Assembly (NCBI GenBank): GCA_945901835.1
Contig: CAMDMH010000297.1
Coordinates: 1-5,219, forward strand
Reading direction: 5' to 3'
From: Devosia equisanguinis
GTDB taxonomy: Bacteria; Pseudomonadota; Alphaproteobacteria; Rhizobiales; Hyphomicrobiaceae
Length of the DNA stretch: 5,219 nucleotides
The position numbers and the translations under genes were made by a program. Below are positions 1 to 5,031 of the stretch, piece after piece (position 1 is the stretch's first letter; each line of letters opens with the position of its first letter). Under the pieces are notes generated by a model. The model ran no database searches and was not told the DNA's origin. It saw nothing but the letters and a program-made list of their open reading frames with translations.

Positions 1-1
1 C

Positions 2-286
2 ATGCGGGCCAAGACCGTCGATGGCGTCATCGACGAATCGATCGCCACGCGGGTCGGACTTTCGGGCTGCCAGATCGAGGAGATGTACCACATCATGGCG
101 ATCGCGAATTACGAGGACCGCTTCGTCATTCCGACCACGCATCGCGAAACCGCCGAGGACGCTTACGAGCTGCGCGGACAGTGCGGGTTCTCCTTTGGCG
201 ATGGCTGCCTGCCGAGCGACCGCGAGGTGAATCTTTTCGGTGGCATCAAGCTCAAGAACGACAAGCCGAAGGTAGGGTCCTACTGA
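2..286 (+). CDS. narH: Respiratory nitrate reductase beta subunit, C-terminal end (partial)
   Basis: This is the last 94 residues of NarH, the iron-sulfur subunit that passes electrons from NarI haems to the molybdenum subunit NarG on the cytoplasmic face of the membrane. The gene is cut by the window start, so the ATG at 2 is an internal methionine, not the true start. Recognisable NarH C-terminal features are the opening MRAKTVDGVIDESIA stretch, the EEMYHIMAIANYEDRFVIPT segment and the GQCGFSFGDGC region. The cysteine clusters that bind the Fe-S centres lie in the missing upstream part, since full NarH is about 500 residues. The stop codon overlaps the narJ start (TGATG), which indicates translational coupling. 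Identity rests on family resemblance and on narJ and narI following in the canonical order. Confidence 0.95.
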   Translation: MRAKTVDGVIDESIATRVGLSGCQIEEMYHIMAIANYEDRFVIPTTHRETAEDAYELRGQCGFSFGDGCLPSDREVNLFGGIKLKNDKPKVGSY

Positions 287-1047
287 TGAAAACGCTGAAG
301 GCACTATCGGCTCTGCTGTCCTATCCGACGGAGGAGCTCGTTGCCGCGCGAGATGAAATCTCAGCCGTCCTCGACCGCGAAGCAATACTGTCCAGGTCCG
401 AGCGGTCGGCCATTCAGGGCTTGATCGACGATCTCGCCAATGCCGACCTTATGGATGCACAGGAGCGCTATATCCTGCTGTTCGATCGCACCCGCTCGCT
501 GTCGCTGCATCTGTTCGAGCACGTCCATGGCGAGAGCCGCGATCGTGGTCAGGCTATGGTCGATCTGATCAAGGTCTATGAGGACGGCGGGTACGTGCCG
601 ACGACGAAAGAGTTGCCGGATTTCCTTCCGCTGTTTCTCGAATTCGCCTCGACCAGGGCCCCCGCCGAGGCGATCGAGCTGATCGGACAGCCAACCCATG
701 TGTTCGCAGCGCTCCGCGAACGACTGAGGAAACGCCGCTCTCCCTACGAGGCCGTATTCGGCGCTCTGGTTAAACTCGGCAACGTCAAACCAGATGCCAC
801 GATGATCGCGCGCTTGCTGGCCGAGCCGGACCCCGAGCCCGACGACCTCGAGGCGCTCGATGCGGCATGGGCCGAGGAGGAAGTGCTTTTCGGACCTGGC
901 TCGGCGAGCGATGCCTGCGGCAAGGATGGCCTCGGCGCGAAGCTGCGTCAGGTGAACCGGCCTGCTCCCGGGATGAGCCCCGCCACCGCGGCAGGCCCGC
1001 GAACCGTCATCACCCAGGCCGGCAAAACCACCCGTCCGGGAGCCTGA
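286..1047 (+). CDS. narJ: Nitrate reductase assembly chaperone NarJ
   Basis: NarJ (253 aa) is a cytoplasmic, system-specific chaperone of the TorD/DmsD/NarJ superfamily. It binds apo-NarG and allows molybdenum cofactor insertion and membrane docking; it is not part of the final enzyme. The most diagnostic block is at residues 66-91: FDRTRSLSLHLFEHVHGE followed by SRDRGQAM, the conserved NarJ signature. A second typical block, ELPDFLPLFLEF, lies at 109-120. I chose the ATG at 286, which overlaps the narH stop by one base, because the protein then begins MKTLKALSALLSYP, a normal NarJ N-terminus; the longer frame from 181 only reads through narH. A purine-rich GGTAGGG lies at 271-277. The length is slightly above E. 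coli NarJ (about 236) because of a low-complexity Pro/Ala/Gly-rich tail after about residue 215, whose role is unknown. Confidence 0.96.
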   Translation: MKTLKALSALLSYPTEELVAARDEISAVLDREAILSRSERSAIQGLIDDLANADLMDAQERYILLFDRTRSLSLHLFEHVHGESRDRGQAMVDLIKVYEDGGYVPTTKELPDFLPLFLEFASTRAPAEAIELIGQPTHVFAALRERLRKRRSPYEAVFGALVKLGNVKPDATMIARLLAEPDPEPDDLEALDAAWAEEEVLFGPGSASDACGKDGLGAKLRQVNRPAPGMSPATAAGPRTVITQAGKTTRPGA

Positions 1048-1050
1048 GCC

Positions 1051-1782
1051 ATGCGCGACTCGATCTTTCACATTCTTTTCGTTTGGTATCCCTACGTCTG
1101 CGTGTCCGCCTTCATCTTCGGCAGTGTGATCCGCTTCGATCGCGAGCAGTATTCATGGCGGGCAAGCTCCAGCCAGCTCCTGCGCCGGAGGCAACTCGCC
1201 TGGGGCTCGAACCTGTTCCACGTCGGTATACTGTTTTTGCTGCTCGGTCACACGGTCGGCCTGCTGACGCCGAAAGCCGTCTACACGCTGTTTCTGACCG
1301 TCGAGCAAAAGCAGTACATCGCCATTGTCGCTGGCGGCATTGCTGGAACCATTTGTTTCATCGGGCTTACCCTGCTTCTGCATCGCCGGCTGCTGGATGC
1401 GCGCGTGCGTCAGACGTCGACCTACATGGATCTTGCCGTTCTGATCATACTGTGGGTGCAGCTCAGCATCGGCCTCTTGACGCTGCCGTTCTCGTTCGCC
1501 CACTCCGACGGCGGTGTGATGTTGAAGCTGTCGGGCTGGGCGCAGGGGATACTCACCGTGCAACCCGTCGACGCGAAAACCCTGCAGGGCCTGGATTGGC
1601 CCTACCTCGTGCATCTCGTGCTGGGCATGACGATCTTCCTGATCTTCCCGTTCTCGCGGCTGGTGCACATCTGGTCGGCGCCGGTCTGGTATCTCGGGCG
1701 TCGCGGCTATCAGGTCGTGCGGACCCGCCGCGATTTGACGGCGCACACCAGCCGTAGCCCAACCCAGCACCCGGCGGAGTAG
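1051..1782 (+). CDS. narI: Respiratory nitrate reductase gamma subunit (cytochrome b)
   Basis: NarI (243 aa) is the integral membrane cytochrome b of nitrate reductase. It oxidises quinol at the periplasmic side and delivers electrons through two b haems to NarH. Five hydrophobic segments are visible at roughly residues 5-28, 52-73, 89-111, 126-147 and 185-204. The four expected haem ligands are present: His57 and His67 in segment 2, and His188 and His206 around segment 5. Their spacings of 10 and 18 residues match the E. coli ligands H56/H66 and H187/H205. The ATG at 1051 lies 3 bp after the narJ stop and is preceded by GGGAG at 1038-1042, an 8-nt spacing. The C-terminal tail of about 30 residues is basic and hydrophilic, as expected on the cytoplasmic side. 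The subunit looks intact and functional. Confidence 0.97.
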   Translation: MRDSIFHILFVWYPYVCVSAFIFGSVIRFDREQYSWRASSSQLLRRRQLAWGSNLFHVGILFLLLGHTVGLLTPKAVYTLFLTVEQKQYIAIVAGGIAGTICFIGLTLLLHRRLLDARVRQTSTYMDLAVLIILWVQLSIGLLTLPFSFAHSDGGVMLKLSGWAQGILTVQPVDAKTLQGLDWPYLVHLVLGMTIFLIFPFSRLVHIWSAPVWYLGRRGYQVVRTRRDLTAHTSRSPTQHPAE

Positions 1783-1788
1783 AGTGAC

Positions 1789-2631
1789 ATGGATGCCAAA
1801 GCAGCCTGTGCCGTGAAGCCCGTCATAGCAATCAAGCCCAAGTCCGTATCCGTCAATGGCGTGGAGATCTCTCGCGCCGCAATCTCCCGGGAAACGCAGA
1901 ACCACCCATCCCGCAAACCGACCGAAGCATGGATTTCGGCAGCCCGTGCGCTGGCCATCCGCGAGTTGCTGCTTCAGCAGGCGCGCGCACTCTCGATGCG
2001 CCCAGAGCCTTTGGCAGATGAAGAAGGGCGTCGGGAGACCGATGAAGAGGCGCTGGTTCGAGGCGTCATTGAACGAGAGGTCGTCATGCCCGAGCCGGAC
2101 GAGGCCACATGCCGCCGCTACTACACTCAAAACTTCAGGCGATTTCGTTTGGCTGATCTGTGCGAGGTATCGCACATCCTGTTCGCGGCAGACCCGCGCG
2201 ATGCCGCAGCGCGCGAGACGGCACGTCGCCGCGCGTGCACTCTGATCGAGGCTCTCGCCGCTTCGCCCGATCAGTTTGGCCACTTGGCCCGGGAGGAATC
2301 GGATTGCCCGTCACGCGAGGTCGACGGCAATCTCGGCCAGATCTGCCCCGGCCAGACAGTACCGGAATTCGAAAAGGCCTTGGCCGCAATTCCTGCCGGC
2401 ACGGTCCATGCCGAGCCGATTGCCAGCCGCTACGGCTGCCACGTGGTGCGCGTGAACCACCGCGTGGAAGGCCGTCAGCTTCCATTCGAGCTGGTGCAGG
2501 ACAAGATCAGCTCCTATCTCGCCGAGCACGTCCGGCGCACTGCGATACGGCAATACATTTCAGTGCTCGCCGGCCAAGCCGTCATTACGGGGCTCGACCT
2601 CGGGGGCACCCATACCCCGCTCGTTCATTGA
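1789..2631 (+). CDS. Parvulin-type (PpiC/NifM-like) peptidyl-prolyl cis-trans isomerase
   Basis: This 280-aa protein has a SurA_N/NifM-like N-terminal part (about residues 19-115, including VNGVEISRAAI) followed by a parvulin rotamase domain at about 125-225. Parvulin landmarks are EVSHILFAADP with His129, SDCPSREVDGNLGQICPGQT at about 171-190, VPEFEKALAAIPAG at 191-204 and RYGCHVVRV with His218. His129 and His218 correspond to the paired active-site histidines of the family. There is no signal peptide or N-terminal membrane segment, so it is probably cytoplasmic, unlike SurA or PpiD. The start at 1789 is 6 bp after the narI stop, with GGAG at 1776-1779. A PpiC-type gene in this position is known from other nar operons, and NifM is the analogous folding factor for nitrogenase Fe protein. 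A role in maturing nitrate reductase is therefore a reasonable inference, not shown by the sequence. Confidence 0.88.
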   Translation: MDAKAACAVKPVIAIKPKSVSVNGVEISRAAISRETQNHPSRKPTEAWISAARALAIRELLLQQARALSMRPEPLADEEGRRETDEEALVRGVIEREVVMPEPDEATCRRYYTQNFRRFRLADLCEVSHILFAADPRDAAARETARRRACTLIEALAASPDQFGHLAREESDCPSREVDGNLGQICPGQTVPEFEKALAAIPAGTVHAEPIASRYGCHVVRVNHRVEGRQLPFELVQDKISSYLAEHVRRTAIRQYISVLAGQAVITGLDLGGTHTPLVH

Positions 2632-2638
2632 GGCATCC

Positions 2639-2965
2639 ATGCTGCTCGGGGCCATCTTGAAGGAACTGCAGGACGAGGAAGCCGCCGCTGCTGCCTTGTT
2701 GTCGCTGGGCGATATTGTGCTACTCGCCGAGGTCGAGGCCGCGTCCTTGCCGCACGACGAAGCCGTTGGCGAATACGTGTCCGGCGCCACGCAGCGCTTC
2801 GCCCAGTTCGCATCGGACGAGGATTGGGTCCGGCTCATGACGCTGCTGGAAAAATCACACGCTCCTGCGGCGACCTGCCTGACGACCATGGTGCGCTGGT
2901 CGATCGCCCGCGACGTAGCGGTCGAGGCCGCACCCCAGTCCGGCGGTTGCTTCTGCCGCGCTTGA
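2639..2965 (+). CDS. Small uncharacterised protein of the nar operon
   Basis: I do not recognise a named family for this 108-aa protein. The ATG at 2639 is 7 bp after the PPIase stop, with a good GAGG Shine-Dalgarno at 2630-2633 overlapping that stop, so it is almost certainly translated from the same message. The protein is acidic, alanine-rich and predicted mainly helical, with no signal peptide. It has a segment of charged and hydrophobic residues at about 1-36 (MLLGAILKELQDEE, then an Ala run) and an aromatic patch at 60-70 (DEDWVRLMTLL). It ends in a Gly-Gly-Cys-Phe-Cys-Arg-Ala tail, with Cys104 and Cys106 plus an internal Cys80. The C-terminal CxC could bind metal or undergo thiol chemistry, but that is only a suggestion. 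Its position supports an accessory role in nitrate reductase assembly or regulation. Confidence 0.8.
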   Translation: MLLGAILKELQDEEAAAAALLSLGDIVLLAEVEAASLPHDEAVGEYVSGATQRFAQFASDEDWVRLMTLLEKSHAPAATCLTTMVRWSIARDVAVEAAPQSGGCFCRA

Positions 2966-3009
2966 GACAATCATTCGATGTCGCCAAGCGCAGGCATTTG
3001 AGCGCGACA

Positions 3010-3014
3010 GGGAG
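3010..3014 (+). promoter_or_regulatory. Ribosome binding site supporting the carbonic anhydrase start
   Basis: GGGAG sits 10 nt before the ATG at 3025. The spacing is slightly long, but this is the only purine-rich stretch near a start that gives a normal beta-carbonic anhydrase N-terminus. The reading frame is open further upstream, back into the preceding gene, where it does not resemble the family. Confidence 0.55.
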
Positions 3015-3024
3015 TGCAGAGCTT

Positions 3025-3708
3025 ATGTCAGGCACACTCGATCATTCGCTCGATCAGAACGTGCAGTGGGCCAGCGAGAAGACGCGTGGCGATCCAGGCT
3101 ACTTCCGCCGCATGGCCGAACAGCAGACGCCGCGATACCTCTGGATCGGTTGCTCGGACAGCCGTGTCACTGCAAATGATGTGCTCGGACTGGATCCAGG
3201 CGAAGTATTCGTCCATCGCAACATTGCCAACATCGTGCACACCAGCGACCTCAACATCCTGTCCGTGCTCGAGTTCGCCGTGAACTACCTCGCGGTCGAG
3301 CACATCATCGTCTGTGGACACTACGGCTGCGGCGGTGTCGCCCGCGCACTGGCGACCGAACGCGGTGCTCTACTGGATCACTGGCTGCACCAGAAGCACC
3401 GCTCGACCTTCGACGCAGCACGCGATGCGGCCAAGCGCCTCGACCTGATGTGCGAACTCAATATCGAGATGCAGGTGCGTCGTGTTGCGGCGACCCCGAT
3501 CGTGGAGAATGCCTGGCTCAGGGGACAGCCACTGCATCTACACGGCTGGATATATGCGATCCACGACGGGTTGCTTCGAGATCTCGGGCCGCACTTGTCA
3601 TCGATCGAGGAACGCGACGCGCTTCCTTCGATCGACGCGCGGGTGCAAAACCCCGTCGAGCCGGTCAGCGCCTTCCGGCGTCAGGCCATCGCGGCATTTT
3701 CCGGATAG
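3025..3708 (+). CDS. Beta-class carbonic anhydrase
   Basis: This 227-aa enzyme catalyses reversible hydration of CO2 to bicarbonate, in the cytoplasm. It belongs to the E. coli Can-like beta class. Zinc ligands are Cys43 (GCSDSR, 42-47), His99 and Cys102 (GHYGCGG, 98-104), and the catalytic Asp45-Arg47 pair is present. Other hallmarks are VHRNIAN at 63-69, CELN at 143-146 and HGWIYAIHDGLLRDL at 173-187. Trp40, Arg65 and Tyr177 match the residues of the allosteric bicarbonate pocket described for type II enzymes such as H. influenzae CA, so pH/bicarbonate regulation is likely. Compared with my recollection of E. coli Can, about five residues are missing after the DHWLH motif near 119-122, and the usual Pro of CSDSRVPA is Thr49. 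It starts 59 bp after the preceding gene, so it may be read from the nar message or from a weak promoter in the gap. Confidence 0.95.
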   Translation: MSGTLDHSLDQNVQWASEKTRGDPGYFRRMAEQQTPRYLWIGCSDSRVTANDVLGLDPGEVFVHRNIANIVHTSDLNILSVLEFAVNYLAVEHIIVCGHYGCGGVARALATERGALLDHWLHQKHRSTFDAARDAAKRLDLMCELNIEMQVRRVAATPIVENAWLRGQPLHLHGWIYAIHDGLLRDLGPHLSSIEERDALPSIDARVQNPVEPVSAFRRQAIAAFSG

Positions 3709-3715
3709 GCTCGCC

Positions 3716-3742
3716 AGGTAAGCACAGCGGGGTGCTGTACCT
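3716..3742 (+). terminator. Hairpin after the carbonic anhydrase gene, possible terminator or 3' stabiliser
   Basis: An imperfect inverted repeat starts 8 nt after the carbonic anhydrase stop. The left arm AGGTAAGCAC and the right arm GTGCT-g-TACCT form a 10-bp stem with one bulged G at 3737 and a six-base loop AGCGGG. No run of T follows, so it does not fit a classical Rho-independent terminator. It could end the operon with Rho, or protect the transcript's 3' end. The position exactly at the end of the intact gene run favours one of these roles. Confidence 0.45.
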
Positions 3743-3797
3743 CGCAGGTTCAGAATTCCCCCCTGTCGCAGGCATTTCCGGACAAGGACATATAACC

Positions 3798-3811
3798 TTG
3801 ATCCCCATCAC
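3798..3811 (+). promoter_or_regulatory. Candidate FNR/FixK-type binding site
   Basis: TTGATCCCCATCAC differs from the FNR/FixK consensus TTGAT-N4-ATCAA at one position, the last base. It is centred about 53 bp before the TTG start of the DUF2478 frame. That distance suits a class II activator site if transcription starts about 10-15 nt before the gene. This would place the downstream gene under anaerobic control, fitting a nitrate respiration locus. No clear -10 box can be picked out, so the site is a prediction only. Confidence 0.45.
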
Positions 3812-3857
3812 CACCACGAGCAGCGTCGACGGCTCGATTCCCATGCTCTCCTAATTT

Positions 3858-4388
3858 TTGATTACTGTCGTCATTTACGTCGACGGCCCCCCGGTCGATC
3901 GCGTGATGTGTCGCATCGCACAGCATCAAATCACAGGCGGGCGATCAGTCGCCGGCTTCATCGAGATCAGGTGGCCGCGCGAGGATCGCACCCGTTGCGA
4001 CATGATCCTCCGAGAGATCGGCAGTGGGGAGCTTGTAACCATTTCCGAGGATCGGGGCGCTGACGCTCGCGGATGCACGCTCATAGTTCAAGAGCTTGCC
4101 CGTGCGGAGACGCTGGCTACCGAGGCTCTCGAGAGCCGGCCCGATCTGCTGATCATCAACAAGTTCGGCAAAAGCGAAGCACAGGGGTGAGGATTTGGGC
4201 GTTCGATTATCTTAGCCATCGATCAGGCCATTCCGGTCCTGATCGCCGTACCCGCGCGCAATCTTGATCCATGGAAACAATTGTCCGCGACGCTCTCAAA
4301 CAACGTCCTGGGCGAGACGCTACTGTCCGTGGCCAGTCCGCGCATGGCTTTCGGCCGCCTCCGCCACAAAACGTCAGCCGACACATAA
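3858..4388 (+). pseudogene. DUF2478-family gene, broken by an in-frame TGA and an IS66 remnant
   Basis: Codons 1-110 encode a DUF2478-like protein, a family of unknown function often found with molybdenum transport or molybdoenzyme genes. The family pattern is visible as ITVVIYVDG at 2-10, CDMIL around 47-51, a SGELVTISEDRG stretch with a following GC, and DLLIINKFGKSEAQG at about 96-110. A TGA at 4188-4190 (codon 111) stops translation, but the same frame continues with GFGRSIILAIDQAIPVLIAV and ARNLDPWKQLS, typical of the family's C-terminus (family members read EAxGGGF here). A single Gly-codon-to-TGA change explains this. From 4323 (codon 156) the frame lies inside the IS66 remnant, giving 21 unrelated codons before TAA at 4386-4388. 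The start is also weak: a TTG directly downstream of an in-frame TAA, with no Shine-Dalgarno. A shortened 110-aa product from 3858-4190 might still be made. Confidence 0.8.
4323..4349 (+). repeat. Terminal inverted repeat of the IS66 remnant, inner (tnpB-side) end
   Basis: Reading inward from 4323, CTGTCCGTGGCCAGTCC and the following GCGCATGGCT match the other end read on the minus strand from 4835. The best shared blocks are CCGT, GCCAGTCC and CATG. About 21 identical positions fall in 29 aligned columns with two single-base gaps. The first four bases (CTGT) have drifted from the expected GTAA. Confidence 0.65.
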
Positions 4389-4505
4389 ACAGGGATCGAG
4401 CTTCAACACGGTCTCGACCTGGGCGGCGAGCCCGTCGAATCCACGCCGCATACCAGTCGCGCCACAGGCCATTTGGACGCGCGTTCCCGATGGTAGTCCG
4501 ATCAG
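4374..4505 (-). pseudogene. tnpB: IS66 TnpB (OrfB) N-terminal fragment
   Basis: The minus strand encodes LIGLPSGTRVQMACGAT and then GMRRGFDGLAAQVETVLKLDP, the highly conserved start of IS66 TnpB (pattern P-x-G-x-R-V, then DMRRGFDGLA, then V...VLK.DP). The family's Asp before MRRGFDG is Gly here, and the usual Trp after RV is Gln. The ancestral ATG start is now CTG (4505-4503) and overlaps the tnpA stop as CTGA, preserving the ATGA-type coupling seen in the family. The frame ends at TGA (4376-4374) after about 43 codons of a normal 115-120, just where the conserved FVFRGRRG-like region should begin. It is not functional. Confidence 0.85.
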
Positions 4506-4745
4506 CGGTCCACCAATGCGCCAAGCACCGCGCGTAGGGCCTTGGCATCGGCGACGTGACCTCGATCGCGGCATGCGATGGTTCCGGCAGCGTCGGAGCT
4601 TCCCAATGAGCCGTCTCGCATTCGATCGCCGGCAATGACCGGGGCGCCTCCGGCGCGACCAACGCCGCCGGCGCTCCGTGCCGATGCGGATGTCGACCCG
4701 CTCCCGAGACCGCGCTTTCAAGCCGATGTATGTTCTGTCGTCCAT
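4502..4745 (-). pseudogene. tnpA: IS66 TnpA (OrfA) remnant, frameshifted and internally deleted
   Basis: The frame opens at ATG 4745 with MDDRTYIGLKARSRERVDIR and continues into GTERRRRWS (about 4680-4656), the ERRRRW motif at the start of IS66 TnpA. The helix-turn-helix section that should follow is missing or unreadable. A different minus-strand frame then gives a Pro/Glu-rich stretch ending AAIEV. The third gives VADAKALRAVLGALVDR-stop (4555-4502), matching the TnpA C-terminus. The distance between start and stop is not a multiple of three. The remnant is about 81 codons against roughly 100-140 in intact members, so at least one deletion and two frame shifts are needed. Confidence 0.75.
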
Positions 4746-4806
4746 GTGAGGTGCCCTCGTTCGGAACACCACCAATGTGCCAGCACCGCCGCGCCCAGGA
4801 TCGCCC

Positions 4807-4835
4807 AGTCATGGCGTGGACTGGCTTACGGTTAC
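4807..4835 (-). repeat. Terminal inverted repeat of the IS66 remnant, tnpA-side end
   Basis: On the minus strand the sequence begins GTAACCGTAAGCCAGTCC, then ACGCCATGACT. The leading GTAA is characteristic of IS66-family tips, and the remainder pairs with the repeat at 4323-4349. This end is better preserved than its partner. Confidence 0.65.
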
Positions 4836-5031
4836 AATTGATGCACGGCAGGGGGGTCCCGAAACCGGACGTGTACAATCGCCCGCGAACCCTTTGCCAG
4901 ATGCATCATTCCGGCCCCTGGCGACGAGCTACCGGCTTCCTTCACGCAGTTTACCTTAGGCGATTGCGCGGCGTCCCCGGCCGGCGCAGTATCGGCGAAA
5001 CAGCCCCTTAAGTCGGTTAACTCCCGATAAA
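4836..5031. other. Gap between IS remnant and MFS gene, no recognisable gene
   Basis: These 196 bp contain short open frames in several phases, none with a family-like protein sequence. No FNR-like palindrome, RNA gene or strong terminator is apparent. The promoter of the MFS gene should lie here, but I cannot place -35 and -10 boxes with confidence. A short TCGG/CCGA inverted repeat around a GTTAAC at about 5013-5027 lies just upstream of the start and is too weak to call an operator. Confidence 0.5.

Larger units (their letters stand above)
4323..4835 (-). mobile_element. Degenerate IS66-family element, internally deleted, both ends retained
   Basis: About 513 bp carry the remains of an IS66-family insertion sequence read on the minus strand. 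Intact members are about 2.5 kb with tnpA, tnpB and the DDE transposase gene tnpC. Here only fragments of tnpA and the first 40 or so codons of tnpB remain; tnpC is absent. The outer limits are set by an imperfect terminal inverted repeat (4323-4349 and 4807-4835). The end at 4835 reads GTAACCGTAAGCC, beginning with the GTAA typical of the family, and lies about 90 bp before the tnpA start. The 8-bp flanks (AGACGCTA and AATTGATG) do not match, so the target duplication has decayed or a neighbouring deletion removed one side. The copy cannot move by itself. Confidence 0.8.

Noticed and set aside
420..435. TTGATCGACGATCT as an FNR-like site
   Set aside because: The half-site spacing is wrong and it lies within the narJ coding sequence.
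361..1071. Long minus-strand open frame (236 codons) opposite narJ
   Set aside because: It is antisense to a clearly conserved gene, and its protein is Arg/Gly-rich with no family resemblance; long antisense frames are common in high-GC DNA.
1153..2283. Minus-strand open frame of 376 codons across narI and the PPIase gene
   Set aside because: It spans two well-supported genes on the opposite strand and its translation looks like no known protein.
2160..2660. Plus-strand open frame of 166 codons inside the PPIase gene
   Set aside because: It is a shadow in another frame, rich in Arg/Pro/Gly, and the PPIase frame carries the conserved motifs.
3709..3857. A further small gene between the carbonic anhydrase and DUF2478 frames
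   Set aside because: The only open frame is the tail of a longer shadow frame from inside the carbonic anhydrase gene, without its own start or ribosome binding site.
4188..4230. TGA at 4188 as a selenocysteine codon
   Set aside because: The family has Gly here, not Cys, and I see no convincing stem-loop immediately downstream that would act as a bacterial SECIS element.
4315..4843. Target-site duplication flanking the IS66 remnant
   Set aside because: The 8-bp flanks AGACGCTA (4315-4322) and AATTGATG (4836-4843) are unrelated.
4207..4878. Minus-strand open frame of 223 codons over the DUF2478 tail and IS66 remnant
   Set aside because: Only a short stretch near 4580-4640 matches one of the broken tnpA frames; the rest is out-of-frame reading of tnpB and antisense of DUF2478.
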